A DNA stretch of 64,000 nucleotides from Pseudomonas allokribbensis (lineage in GTDB: Bacteria; Pseudomonadota; Gammaproteobacteria; Pseudomonadales; Pseudomonadaceae), in the NCBI RefSeq assembly GCF_014863605.1, contig NZ_CP062252.1, positions 1,373,001 through 1,437,000 of the forward strand. The letters run 5' to 3'. Shown here piece by piece: positions 53,179 to 61,506 of this stretch. Numbering within the stretch: the first letter of the stretch is position 1; the number at the start of each line of letters is the position of its first letter. Under the pieces are notes generated by a model. It was not told where the DNA came from. It did no database searches and saw only the letters and a list, made by a program, of their open reading frames with translations. The translations under genes were made by a program, and so were the position numbers.

Positions 53179-55533
53179 ATGATTCGTCGTTCGTTGCCTG
53201 CCGTTTTTGCCCTGGTTTTCGCTGCGCCTTTGCTGGCGGCACCTGCCGGGCAGCAGACCTTGTTCAACTTTGTCCGCCCCGCCGACGTGGTGAAAGTCGC
53301 GACCGAAAACGCCGACCTGCCGCAAGCCAACGCCGAGCAGACCCCCGAAGGCGAAGTGCTGCGCCGGGTGACCTTCAATCCGGTGGCGCGCCCGACCTTG
53401 CGCCTGAGCCCGCAGACCGGTGCCTGGGACTGGTCGCAGTCCGGCATGATGAGCCTGCGCATCCAGAGTGCGATGAACTGGGCCGTGACCGTTTACGTAC
53501 AAATCCAGAGCAACGATGGCAAGACCCTGGTCAGCCGCGTTGATCTGCCGGCCGGCCCGGCGCAGACCTTGCTCGTGCCGTTGACCGCGACCTCGCCGCT
53601 GAGCCAGGGCATGAAGGCCGGGCCGCTGATGCCGATGACCATCGACGGGCAGCGCGTGTTGCTGGCCAGCAGCAACGGTGAACTGGATCGCAGCCAGGTG
53701 GTGTCCGTCAGCCTGTCGATGGACCAGCCGAAAGCCGCGCAAAGCCTGTTGCTGGAGCGCTTTGGCGTGCAGGACGAGGGCGAGGTGATCAAAGCCGCCT
53801 ACGGCAATCTGGTGGACGCCTACGGTCAGTCGACTCGCAGCAAATGGCCAGAGAAAGTCGCCAATGACGAACAACTGAAATCCGCCGCCGCCAAGGAACA
53901 GCAACAGCTGAAAACCTGGCTGGCCGAGCGCGAAAAATCGTCGCTGGACAAGTTCGGTGGCTGGAGCAAAGGCCCGGCATTCAAGGCCAGCGGCTTTTTC
54001 CGCACCGAAAAACGTGATGGCCGCTGGTATCTGGTGACGCCGGAAGGCCATCCGTTCTATTCCCTGGGCGTGAACACCGTCAGCCCGGAGGTCAACCAGA
54101 CCTATGTGGCCGGTCGCGAGTACATGTTCGAATCCCTGCCAAAACCTGACGAGCCACTGGCCAGTCACTTCGGCGAGGGCGACAACCGTGGTGGTAATGG
54201 TTCCGATCAGGGCCGTGGCTACGGCAACGGACGCTGGTACGACTTCTATGGCGCCAACCTGCAACGCCTTTACGGCGAACCTTGCGCGACTCCGGCGGCG
54301 ACTGAGCAAGCGCCTGCTGCGCCGTGCAAAGCCGCCATCGACGAGCAGAAGTGGGCCAGCCACACCCTCGACCGTCTGCAGGCGTGGGGCTTCAACACCG
54401 TCGGCAACTGGAGCGCACCGCAACTGAGCGACGCCGAGCGTGTGCCGTACACCTTGCCGCTGTCGATCGTCGGCGACTACACCAGTATCAGCACCGGCAA
54501 CGACTGGTGGGGCGGCATGCCTGACCCGTTCGACCCACGTTTCGCCATGGCCACCGAGCGCGCTGTGGCGATTGCCGCCCGCGATCACCGTGACGATCCA
54601 TGGCTGATCGGCTACTTCGCCGACAACGAACTGGCCTGGGCCGGCCCTGGTGATGATCCGAAGTCGCGTTACGCGCTGGCCTACGGCACGTTGAAAATGA
54701 CCACTGACGTTCCGGCCAAGCGTGCGTTCCTCAAGCAGTTGCGCGACAAGTACCGCAATCAGGCGGGGCTGTCGAAGGCCTGGGGCATCGATCTGCCGGC
54801 CTGGGAATTGATGGAAGACCCGGGTTTCGAAGCGCCGCTGCCGAATCCGGAGCATCCGGAAATCGAGGCCGACTTCAAATACTTCCAGAAGGTTTTCGCC
54901 GACACCTACTTCAAGACCATTTCCGATTCGCTGAAATGGCACGCGCCGAACCAGTTGCTGCTGGGCGGCCGGTTCGCCATCAGCACGCCGGAAGCCGTGG
55001 CCTCCTGCGCGCAGTATTGCGACGTGCTGAGCTTCAACATGTACACCCTGCAACCGCAGGACGGCTATGACTTCGCCGCGCTGCGCAGCCTCGACAAACC
55101 GGTGCTGATCACCGAGTTCAACTTCGGTTCGACCGATCGCGGCCCGTTCTGGGGCGGTGTGACGCCGTTGAACAAGGAAGAAGACCGTGGCCCGGCCTAT
55201 GCCAACTTCCTCAAGCAGGCGCTGAGCGAACCGTCGATCGTCGGCGTGCACTGGTTCCAGTACCTCGACCAACCGGTGACTGGACGTCTGCTCGATGGTG
55301 AGAACGGCCACTTCGGTCTGGTCGGTGTGACCGACTTGCCGTATCAGGGATTTGTCGAAACCGTGCGCAAGAGCAATCTGGCGACGATCGATCAGCTTGG
55401 CAAAGAAGCCGCGAAGGCCGCGGCGGCGGACAAGGCCGGTCACGAAACCGAAGGCGGACGCAAAGGCGAGGCCGGAAAAGGCCCGGGGCAGGGCGCCGGC
55501 CATACCGGCGGGCATTCCGGCAACGGCCACTAA
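53179..55533 (+). CDS. Secreted GH50-like glycoside hydrolase (agarase-related)
   Basis: A 784-residue secreted protein (signal MIRRSLPAVFALVFAAPLLAAPA). Residues ~25-260 form a beta-sandwich-like module and ~265-740 a TIM-barrel of the GH42/GH50 clan A type. The acid/base is likely Glu484 in YFADNELAW and the nucleophile Glu646 in ITEFNFGS. Pseudomonads are not known to degrade agar, so the real glycan is unknown. The last 50 residues are low-complexity (Gly/His/Lys, GKGPGQGAGHTGGHSGNGH). ATG 53179 has AGGGAG upstream. Confidence 0.8.
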   Translation: MIRRSLPAVFALVFAAPLLAAPAGQQTLFNFVRPADVVKVATENADLPQANAEQTPEGEVLRRVTFNPVARPTLRLSPQTGAWDWSQSGMMSLRIQSAMNWAVTVYVQIQSNDGKTLVSRVDLPAGPAQTLLVPLTATSPLSQGMKAGPLMPMTIDGQRVLLASSNGELDRSQVVSVSLSMDQPKAAQSLLLERFGVQDEGEVIKAAYGNLVDAYGQSTRSKWPEKVANDEQLKSAAAKEQQQLKTWLAEREKSSLDKFGGWSKGPAFKASGFFRTEKRDGRWYLVTPEGHPFYSLGVNTVSPEVNQTYVAGREYMFESLPKPDEPLASHFGEGDNRGGNGSDQGRGYGNGRWYDFYGANLQRLYGEPCATPAATEQAPAAPCKAAIDEQKWASHTLDRLQAWGFNTVGNWSAPQLSDAERVPYTLPLSIVGDYTSISTGNDWWGGMPDPFDPRFAMATERAVAIAARDHRDDPWLIGYFADNELAWAGPGDDPKSRYALAYGTLKMTTDVPAKRAFLKQLRDKYRNQAGLSKAWGIDLPAWELMEDPGFEAPLPNPEHPEIEADFKYFQKVFADTYFKTISDSLKWHAPNQLLLGGRFAISTPEAVASCAQYCDVLSFNMYTLQPQDGYDFAALRSLDKPVLITEFNFGSTDRGPFWGGVTPLNKEEDRGPAYANFLKQALSEPSIVGVHWFQYLDQPVTGRLLDGENGHFGLVGVTDLPYQGFVETVRKSNLATIDQLGKEAAKAAAADKAGHETEGGRKGEAGKGPGQGAGHTGGHSGNGH

Positions 55534-55627
55534 GACAGAACCGCCCGGCCCGCCGCTGTTCCCAAAACCCTCAAGGGCTGGAACAATGCGGGCCACTTTG
55601 TAGAGCGTTTTCGCGGGGGAGTTGCGG

Positions 55628-56773
55628 GTGCAGATTCAGGGACATTACGAGCTTCAATTCGAAGCGGTGCGCGAAGCTTTCGCGGCACTGTTCGACGATC
55701 CCCAGGAACGTGGCGCCGCGTTGTGCATCCGGGTCGGCGGCGAAACCGTCCTCGACCTCTGGTCCGGCACCGCCGACAAGGACGGCGCCGAAGCCTGGCA
55801 CAGCGACACCATCGCCAACCTGTTTTCCTGCACCAAGACTTTTACTGCCGTCACCGCGCTGCAACTGGTGGCCGAAGGCAAGTTGCAACTCGATGTTCCG
55901 GTCGCCCGCTACTGGCCGGAATTCGCCGCCGCCGGCAAGGAATCCGTGACCCTGCGTCAACTGCTCTGCCATCAGGCTGGCCTGCCGGCCCTGCGCAAAC
56001 TGTTGACCCCCGAAGCCCTGTATGACTGGCAAACCATGGTCGACGCCCTCGCGGCCGAAGCGCCGTGGTGGACGCCGGGCACCGGTCATGGTTATGCCGC
56101 GATCACTTACGGCTGGCTGATCGGCGAGTTGCTGCGGCGTGCCGACGGTCGCGGGCCGGGGGAGTCCATCGTGGCGCGGGTCGCCAAACCGCTGGGGCTG
56201 GATTTCCATGTCGGCCTGGCCGACGAAGAATTCCATCGCGTGGCGCACATCGCACGGGGCAAGGGTAACGTCGGCGATGCCGCCGCCCAGCGCCTGTTGC
56301 AAGTCACCATGCGCGAGCCAACAGCCATGACCACTCGCGCCTTCACCAATCCGCCGTCGGTGCTTACCAGCACCAACAAACCGGAATGGCGGCGCATGCA
56401 GCAACCGGCGGCCAACGGCCACGGCAATGCACGCAGCCTGGCCGGGTTCTATGCCGGTCTGCTCGACGGCAGCCTGCTGGAAAGCGAAATGCTCGACGAG
56501 CTGACCCGCGAACACAGCCTCGGCGAGGACAAGACCTTGCTGACCCGCACCCGTTTCGGTCTCGGTTGCATGCTCGATCAACCTGACGTGCCAAACGCCA
56601 CCTACGGCCTCGGCCCGCGGGCGTTCGGGCATCCGGGGGCGGGCGGTTCCATCGGTTTTGCTGATCCGGAGCACGATGTGGCCTTCGGATTTGTGACAAA
56701 TACCCTGGGGCCGTACGTCTTGATGGATCCGCGCGCGCAGAAGCTGGCGCGGGTACTTGCCACTTGTCTGTAA
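55628..56773 (+). CDS. EstB-like serine hydrolase (beta-lactamase family VIII)
   Basis: A 381-residue class C beta-lactamase-like enzyme. Ser67-x-x-Lys70 (FSCTKTF) is the SxxK pair. GHGYAAITYGW supplies the Tyr motif, and HPGAGGS near residue 340 replaces KTG. Family VIII esterases such as EstB hydrolyse short esters and some cleave nitrocefin; the substrate here is unknown. GTG 55628 with GGGGGAG upstream gives MQIQGHYELQF; a TTG two codons earlier is possible. Confidence 0.82.
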   Translation: MQIQGHYELQFEAVREAFAALFDDPQERGAALCIRVGGETVLDLWSGTADKDGAEAWHSDTIANLFSCTKTFTAVTALQLVAEGKLQLDVPVARYWPEFAAAGKESVTLRQLLCHQAGLPALRKLLTPEALYDWQTMVDALAAEAPWWTPGTGHGYAAITYGWLIGELLRRADGRGPGESIVARVAKPLGLDFHVGLADEEFHRVAHIARGKGNVGDAAAQRLLQVTMREPTAMTTRAFTNPPSVLTSTNKPEWRRMQQPAANGHGNARSLAGFYAGLLDGSLLESEMLDELTREHSLGEDKTLLTRTRFGLGCMLDQPDVPNATYGLGPRAFGHPGAGGSIGFADPEHDVAFGFVTNTLGPYVLMDPRAQKLARVLATCL

Positions 56774-56885
56774 AGCGTTACCAGAGGTTCCAGGGCCGGA
56801 ACCTCGACCGGTTTTTCGATTCAAAGCGTCTGTTTATCCGGGCGAAAGTCCTCTGATTGTCCATTACTTATTTTGTGGGTTTCCA

Positions 56886-57995
56886 ATGTCGTCCAAACAA
56901 ACTCTCGCCCTGGCCCTGTGTTTCGCGATTACCGGTTGTGCACAGACTCCGAAGAATGACGCCGATGGCGGCAGCTGGTGGCCGTTCGGTTCTTCCGACA
57001 AAGTCGCGGCCAAGGAGCCGGCTCCGGCCCCTGCACCGTTGAAACCGGCCACCACCGCGCCGGTCGCCAAGACCGAGAGCAGCAGCCATTGGTACTGGCC
57101 GTTCGGTTCCGATGACTCGGCGGACAAGGCCAAGGCCGACGTGAAGCCCGAAGTAAAACCTGAAGCCAAACCGGCTGTTGTCGCCAAGGCTGACGCCGAC
57201 ACGGGCAGCAAGTGGTGGTGGCCGTTCGGCGGCAAGTCCCAGGACACCGCCAAAGTCGTGCCGATGCCGGATCCAAAGGTCACTCAGGCCTGGCTGGATG
57301 ACTACGAGCCGCGCCTGCGCACCGCGATCAAGGACAGCAATCTGCAACTTGAACGCCGTGAAAACGTGCTGGTCGTGATCGCGCCGGTTGAAGGCTCGTT
57401 CAACCCGGATCGCCCGGCCATGCTGCTGCCGGTCACCCTTGGCCCGTTCACCCGCGTGGCAAAAATTCTCGAAGCCGACCCGAAAACCGCCGTGCTGGTG
57501 CTCGGTCACAGCGACACCACTGGCGCAGCCCCGGCAAACACCAAACTGAGCCAGGAACGCGCTCAGGCCGTGGCAGCGATCTTCCGTCTCAGCGGCTTGC
57601 AGCGTGATCGCCTGATGCTGCGCGGCATGGGCTCCGAAGCACCGCGTGCGGCCAACGACAGCGTTGAAGGCCGTGCCCTGAACCGTCGTGTCGAACTGCT
57701 GGTGACCCCGCAAAACACCATGGTTGCACTGCTGAGCAAGTACAACATGCCGGCTCCGGCACCAGTGACCATGGTCGCTGCCCAGGACGTCAAGCCTGTC
57801 GCCAAACCGGTCACCCCGGCGCCGGCGGCGAAGAAAGCCGCAGTACCGGCGACCAAAAAGGCTCCGGCCAAGAAAGCGGCTGCCAAGGCGCCAGCGAAGA
57901 AGGCACCAGCGAAGACTCCGGCCAAGAAAACCGCTCCAGCCAAAGCCGCCGCAAGCGACAAGAAAGTCGTTGCGACCGACGCGGCAAAACAGTAA
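56886..57995 (+). CDS. OmpA-family lipoprotein with WPFG repeats and Lys/Ala tail
   Basis: A 369-residue lipoprotein (lipobox ITGC) with three WPFG motifs in its first 120 residues (SWWPFGSSD, WYWPFGSDD, WWWPFGGKS) separated by Ala/Pro/Lys low-complexity linkers. An OmpA-type domain follows (~145-280, VLVLGHSDTTGAAPANTKLSQERAQAV, NRRVELLV). The ~80-residue tail is repetitive KAPAKKAA, like histone H1 or AlgP. Homologous to the gene before pdxH in P. aeruginosa. The basic tail is unusual for an outer-membrane lipoprotein. Confidence 0.85.
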   Translation: MSSKQTLALALCFAITGCAQTPKNDADGGSWWPFGSSDKVAAKEPAPAPAPLKPATTAPVAKTESSSHWYWPFGSDDSADKAKADVKPEVKPEAKPAVVAKADADTGSKWWWPFGGKSQDTAKVVPMPDPKVTQAWLDDYEPRLRTAIKDSNLQLERRENVLVVIAPVEGSFNPDRPAMLLPVTLGPFTRVAKILEADPKTAVLVLGHSDTTGAAPANTKLSQERAQAVAAIFRLSGLQRDRLMLRGMGSEAPRAANDSVEGRALNRRVELLVTPQNTMVALLSKYNMPAPAPVTMVAAQDVKPVAKPVTPAPAAKKAAVPATKKAPAKKAAAKAPAKKAPAKTPAKKTAPAKAAASDKKVVATDAAKQ

Positions 57996-58019
57996 TCCGC
58001 TAACGAAAAGGAATGCGCC

Positions 58020-58667
58020 ATGACCCAGGCTCTGGCAGATATGCGTCGTGATTACACCCGGGATGGCCTGACCGAGGCGCAAGCCCCGGCCGAGCCTTTC
58101 GCGCTGTTCCACCAGTGGTTTGCCGATGCGGTGAAAACCGAGCAGGCCCCGGTGGAAGCCAACGCCATGACCCTGGCCACGGTCGATGCGGACGGTCGTC
58201 CGCACTGCCGCATTCTGCTGCTCAAGGGCCTGGACGAGCAGGGCTTCACCTTCTTCACCAACTACGAAAGCGCCAAGGGCCAGCACCTGGCCGCGAATCC
58301 GTTCGCGGCCATGACGTTCTTCTGGCCGACCCTGGAGCGCCAGGTGCGTATCGAAGGGCGGGTGGTGAAGGTCACGCCCGAGGAGTCCGACGCGTACTAT
58401 CAAGTGCGCCCGCTGGGCAGCCGACTGGGTGCCTGGGCGTCACCGCAGAGCCGGGTGATCAACGGCCGGGGTGAACTGGAAGATTTGCTCAAGGCTACCG
58501 AGCAACGCTTCACCGACACCCAGCCCGACTGCCCGGAACACTGGGGCGGCTATCGCTTGCTCCCCGAGCGCATCGAATTCTGGCAGGGCCGCGCGAGCCG
58601 TCTGCACGATCGCCTCAACTACCGTTTGCAGGGCGCCGACTGGATTCTTGAACGTCTGGCACCTTAA
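58020..58667 (+). CDS. pdxH: Pyridoxine/pyridoxamine 5'-phosphate oxidase
   Basis: A 215-residue FMN-dependent oxidase converting PNP/PMP to pyridoxal phosphate. Diagnostic regions are [39 protein letters not shown] (split by the FMN site), the [12 protein letters not shown] block and the C-terminal [18 protein letters not shown]. The start ATG has AAAGGAATG upstream. In synteny with P. aeruginosa pdxH. Confidence 0.96.
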   Translation: MTQALADMRRDYTRDGLTEAQAPAEPFALFHQWFADAVKTEQAPVEANAMTLATVDADGRPHCRILLLKGLDEQGFTFFTNYESAKGQHLAANPFAAMTFFWPTLERQVRIEGRVVKVTPEESDAYYQVRPLGSRLGAWASPQSRVINGRGELEDLLKATEQRFTDTQPDCPEHWGGYRLLPERIEFWQGRASRLHDRLNYRLQGADWILERLAP

Positions 58668-58672
58668 GCAGT

Positions 58673-58909
58673 CTACCGAGCGGGATAGCCTGCCGCAGCG
58701 GCCTCAAGCCACTTCGGCAGGTCTCGACGCCTGATCTTCTGCGATCGGGCTTGCGCCAGCCGTTCGAGCATGAAGGCGCGTTTGCCTTCATCCTTGCCGG
58801 CCAGTGACAATGCCAGATCGCGGTCCATCCAGCGTTTGATCCGCACGTACAACCACCAGTGGAAGTACAAACCGGCGACGGTTGTGACGACAATGATGAA
58901 GTAATCCAT
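58673..58909 (-). CDS. Small conserved membrane protein
   Basis: A 78-residue protein: one N-terminal hydrophobic helix (MDYFIIVVTTVAGLYFHWWLYV) followed by a basic, helical tail (KRWMDRDLALSLAGKDEGKRAFMLERLAQARSQKIRRRD). Convergent with pdxH, with five bases between the stops. A counterpart follows pdxH in P. aeruginosa. Function unknown. Confidence 0.72.
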   Translation of the reverse strand: MDYFIIVVTTVAGLYFHWWLYVRIKRWMDRDLALSLAGKDEGKRAFMLERLAQARSQKIRRRDLPKWLEAAAAGYPAR

Positions 58910-59077
58910 GAAAATCCTTGGGGTCGGCGGCGCAAGCTATGTATTTTGGCGCTACTGTTGGGTGAGTTCGTGGAGGCCCTGTACCGGGCCTGAATGAAAC
59001 CAAATTTATCCGGGCGGCGCCGTGACAGGCGTCAAGCTGCGGAGTTTAATGAATACCTGTCCTTTGGAGTTGATCCT

Positions 59078-59542
59078 ATGCGTAAGTCTGTTCTGCTGGT
59101 TGCTTCCTTTTCCACGATGGCGATGTTGCTTACCGGCTGCCAATCGAGCCTGACCGGTGACTCCTACTCCCGTGACGAAGCGCGTCGCGTGCAGACGATT
59201 CGCATGGGCACCATCGAATCTCTGCGTCCGGTGAAAATCGAAGGCACCAAGACCCCGATCGGCGGCCTCGCCGGTGCAGCAGTGGGTGGTGTCGGCGGCA
59301 GCGCCATCGGCGGCGGTAAAGGCAGCATCGTTGCAGCCGTTATCGGTGCCGTGGCCGGTGGCCTGATCGGTTCCGCCACCGAAGAAGGCCTGACCCGTAC
59401 CCAAGGCGTTGAAATCACCGTGCGCGAAGACGACGGCAGCATGCGCGCCTACGTGCAGCAAGTGCAGGAGAATGAAGTGTTCCGCGTCGGTGAGCGCGTA
59501 CGGATTTCGACTGTTGGCGGGACCAGCCGCGTTTCGCACTAA
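59078..59542 (+). CDS. slyB: SlyB/PcpY-like outer-membrane lipoprotein
   Basis: A 154-residue lipoprotein (MLLTGC lipobox) with a Gly-zipper segment GGLAGAAVGGVGGSAIGGG then IGAVAGGLIGSATEEG (~65-110), the feature of 17-kDa/SlyB family outer-membrane lipoproteins that respond to envelope stress. ATG 59078 follows TTTGGAGTTGATCCT. Terminated at 59563. Confidence 0.85.
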   Translation: MRKSVLLVASFSTMAMLLTGCQSSLTGDSYSRDEARRVQTIRMGTIESLRPVKIEGTKTPIGGLAGAAVGGVGGSAIGGGKGSIVAAVIGAVAGGLIGSATEEGLTRTQGVEITVREDDGSMRAYVQQVQENEVFRVGERVRISTVGGTSRVSH

Positions 59543-59562
59543 GCGCGAACGAGCGGTAAAAG

Positions 59563-59596
59563 AAAACCCCGATCAGGTGACTGGTCGGGGTTTTTT
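59563..59596. terminator. Bidirectional terminator between slyB and the toxin island
   Basis: AAAACCCCGATCAG pairs with CTGGTCGGGGTTTT around GTGA and carries T runs on both strands; it can end slyB and the minus-strand toxin operon. Confidence 0.9.
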
Positions 59597-59617
59597 GTTT
59601 GCCTTCGAATTGACGAA

Positions 59618-59869
59618 TCAATATTCGGCACGGGTGCCCACAAAGTATTCCAAATCCTTTGGGAACCTGACGTTTAAAAGGTTCTCTAGCGCGGTTATCT
59701 GATCTTGATTCAACAACAACTCGCCCGGCTCAACCTCGCTAAGAGGTTTGGATTCTGAAAGCTGGGCAATTTTTTCGTTCATCTCACTACCCGTGATATC
59801 CAGCTCGAATTGCAAAGAGTCGTCTTGAACTTCATCAGGGAAGAAGCCAGTGATCGAAAGGTAGCGCAT
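59618..59869 (-). CDS. Unknown small acidic protein in the toxin/immunity island
   Basis: An 83-residue acidic protein (MRYLSITGFFPDEVQDDSLQ at the start, FPKDLEYFVGTRAEY at the end) in the AT-rich tail of the toxin island, 27 bases after the immunity gene on the same strand. I cannot place it in a family. It resembles the small acidic partners often stacked behind bacteriocin or contact-dependent toxins, so an extra (orphan) immunity protein is possible but unproven. An alternative ATG at 59878 adds three residues. Confidence 0.6.
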   Translation of the reverse strand: MRYLSITGFFPDEVQDDSLQFELDITGSEMNEKIAQLSESKPLSEVEPGELLLNQDQITALENLLNVRFPKDLEYFVGTRAEY

Positions 59870-59896
59870 TAAGGTCAATCAGCCTGTCTGTCGGTA

Positions 59897-60142
59897 TTAA
59901 CTGTAGTCAAACGAAATTTGATAGTCGTTGATACTCAGAGCGATTTGATGTTGAAAGTACGGCTGAATGGTCGCAACCCACTTTTCGACGACGTTGAAGC
60001 TGCCATTATTGATGTTGCCCTCCACAGGAATGCCTAAAGCATTCAGTACTGATTCATCATCCCCCAGATCTTGCGACGACTCCTCGCCTTGGAATTGCTG
60101 GGTTGCTGTGTTGTACCACTCCAGTCTTAGTTCCAGTCCCAT
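59897..60142 (-). CDS. Cloacin/colicin E3-type immunity protein
   Basis: An 81-residue immunity protein of the colicin E3/cloacin family. The start MGLELRLEWYNTATQQFQGE parallels Imm3's [20 protein letters not shown], with INNGSFNVVEKW and QPYFQHQIALSINDYQISFDY downstream. It should bind and block the adjacent rRNase domain. At the position where Imm3 has the specificity Cys (Cys47 in the usual numbering) it has Ser. The ATG is eight bases after the toxin stop with GAGG upstream, so it is co-expressed. Confidence 0.93.
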   Translation of the reverse strand: MGLELRLEWYNTATQQFQGEESSQDLGDDESVLNALGIPVEGNINNGSFNVVEKWVATIQPYFQHQIALSINDYQISFDYS

Positions 60143-60149
60143 CTCTTCC

Positions 60150-61373
60150 TCACAGATATTTTTTTCTGATGCTTCTTTCTTTTATAGGCCCTTCGCGTTG
60201 CTCACCTGTGTAGGGATCGAAGGCTCCCAGGTGAGTTCCATCGCTTCGGTACATTTCTAACTCTCCATGTCTTGAGTCCCATTCGTAAATTTTCTTTCCT
60301 TTAGCATCAGTCCAGCGCTTACGAAGTCCTCCTCCGCCTTGAACTGGATTCCTGTCTTTATCTTTTTTCAGGTTTGGAAATACGGTGATTTGGTCTGTCT
60401 TCGGCGGTTTATGGTAGCTATGGCCTGCAGGTGCCAAGCCTTTGCGTGATGTGTTCAGTACAACGTATAACGGTTTTACCCCCGAACTTACCGGAAAAAC
60501 CAAAATGAAATCCCGATACTCCGGCGGATAAACCGGATTCACCAGAATCCCGTCCGCCGCTTTCGTCGGCGGATACACCCAGATATGCGGTGCTTGCGGA
60601 GCGGCTTCCAGCGCGGGGATGCCGAGAATGTCGGAACCGTCCACGGCGGGCGTCCAGATCAGTTCGATGCCTTCGCCGAGGTCTGCGACAAAGCGGTTAC
60701 CGCGTGCGGTGAACTGCGCGACATCAACCATTTCCCAGTCGCGATTCTTGCCGGTGTAGAAACCGTAACCCTTGAGGCTGCCATCCGCCTGCTGTTCGAC
60801 ACGCAAGCGCACGCGGGTTCGAGCCTGTTTGAGGGCTAGCAACTGGTCTTCGGTGTAGAGGGCGCTGTCGCCCAGGTTCGATGGCATGAGCAACGCCACC
60901 AGCCCGACCAAAGGGGTCACAACGGCGGTAGAAGCCATGGCGGGCAATGCCTTGAACGCCTCACCCGCAAGGGCGAAGGTGCCCAGGCCTGCCGGGATGG
61001 CAGTGCCGCTGATTTTCTTGAGCGCAACACCACCGCTGTCATCGGCTTCACGGCCACCGAGCAGGATCAGGTCGCCGTAATCTTTCAGGCTGTCAGTCGG
61101 CACCATCCCCGAAGGATTCGAGTAATCGATGATCGCGTCCGGCAACTTGCAGGACTTGGCGAACACGCAGCCGGCACGCACCGGCTCAGGCCTGTTCGAC
61201 GCGACCTCACGGCTGCGTTCGAAAGCATCCTGCCGCGCCAGCATGGCGTCGTACTTGTTTTGTCGCTCGTCTTGATCGGCCAGTTCGGTGGCCGTCATGT
61301 AGCGGTAGGTGACGCGATGCCCGTCGCCTGCCGGTGGGTTGGGAACCCGGGGAATGTCCTTTTGACCAGCCAC
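60150..61373 (-). CDS. Pyocin-translocation-domain protein with colicin E3-type rRNase
   Basis: A 407-residue toxin. Residues ~65-320 resemble the S-type pyocin translocation domain (PVRAGCVFAKSCKLPDAIID, then GGREADDSGGVALKKISG and DWEMVDVAQF). Residues ~325-407 are a colicin E3-type 16S rRNA nuclease with the catalytic triad Asp366, His369 and Glu373 in YEWDSRHGELEMYR, ending KKYL. It is much shorter than S-type pyocins (600-800) and lacks a receptor-binding domain, so it may be delivered by a type VI system rather than released. GTG start at 61373 with AAAGGA upstream; no LexA or P-box seen. Confidence 0.88.
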   Translation of the reverse strand: MAGQKDIPRVPNPPAGDGHRVTYRYMTATELADQDERQNKYDAMLARQDAFERSREVASNRPEPVRAGCVFAKSCKLPDAIIDYSNPSGMVPTDSLKDYGDLILLGGREADDSGGVALKKISGTAIPAGLGTFALAGEAFKALPAMASTAVVTPLVGLVALLMPSNLGDSALYTEDQLLALKQARTRVRLRVEQQADGSLKGYGFYTGKNRDWEMVDVAQFTARGNRFVADLGEGIELIWTPAVDGSDILGIPALEAAPQAPHIWVYPPTKAADGILVNPVYPPEYRDFILVFPVSSGVKPLYVVLNTSRKGLAPAGHSYHKPPKTDQITVFPNLKKDKDRNPVQGGGGLRKRWTDAKGKKIYEWDSRHGELEMYRSDGTHLGAFDPYTGEQREGPIKERSIRKKYL

Positions 61374-61398
61374 TGATTGTCCTTTCGTTCATGCATCG

Positions 61399-61420
61399 GC
61401 AGCCCCTCGTAAGGGGCTGC
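61399..61420 (-). repeat. Hairpin in the toxin gene leader
   Basis: GCAGCCCCT and AGGGGCTGC are perfect arms around CGTA, about 25 bases before the toxin start and after nhaA. It may be a leftover terminator or a leader structure. Confidence 0.5.
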
Positions 61421-61506
61421 ACGACGTTAACGAAGCAGGAAAGTCGTGGCTGTAGGACGCGTCTCTAAAGACGTGGGGATTGTTCGCTACGGCGATCCAT
61501 GGCCTA

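Noticed and set aside
53029..55596. 855-codon minus-strand frame opposite the GH50-like gene
   Set aside because: Antisense shadow in GC-rich DNA; no start site or domains, whereas the plus-strand product has a signal peptide and catalytic motifs.
61374..61500. P-box or LexA control of the toxin gene
   Set aside because: No CTG-N10-CAG box or PrtN-type box could be read before the toxin start; the hairpin at 61399 is not an operator of that kind.
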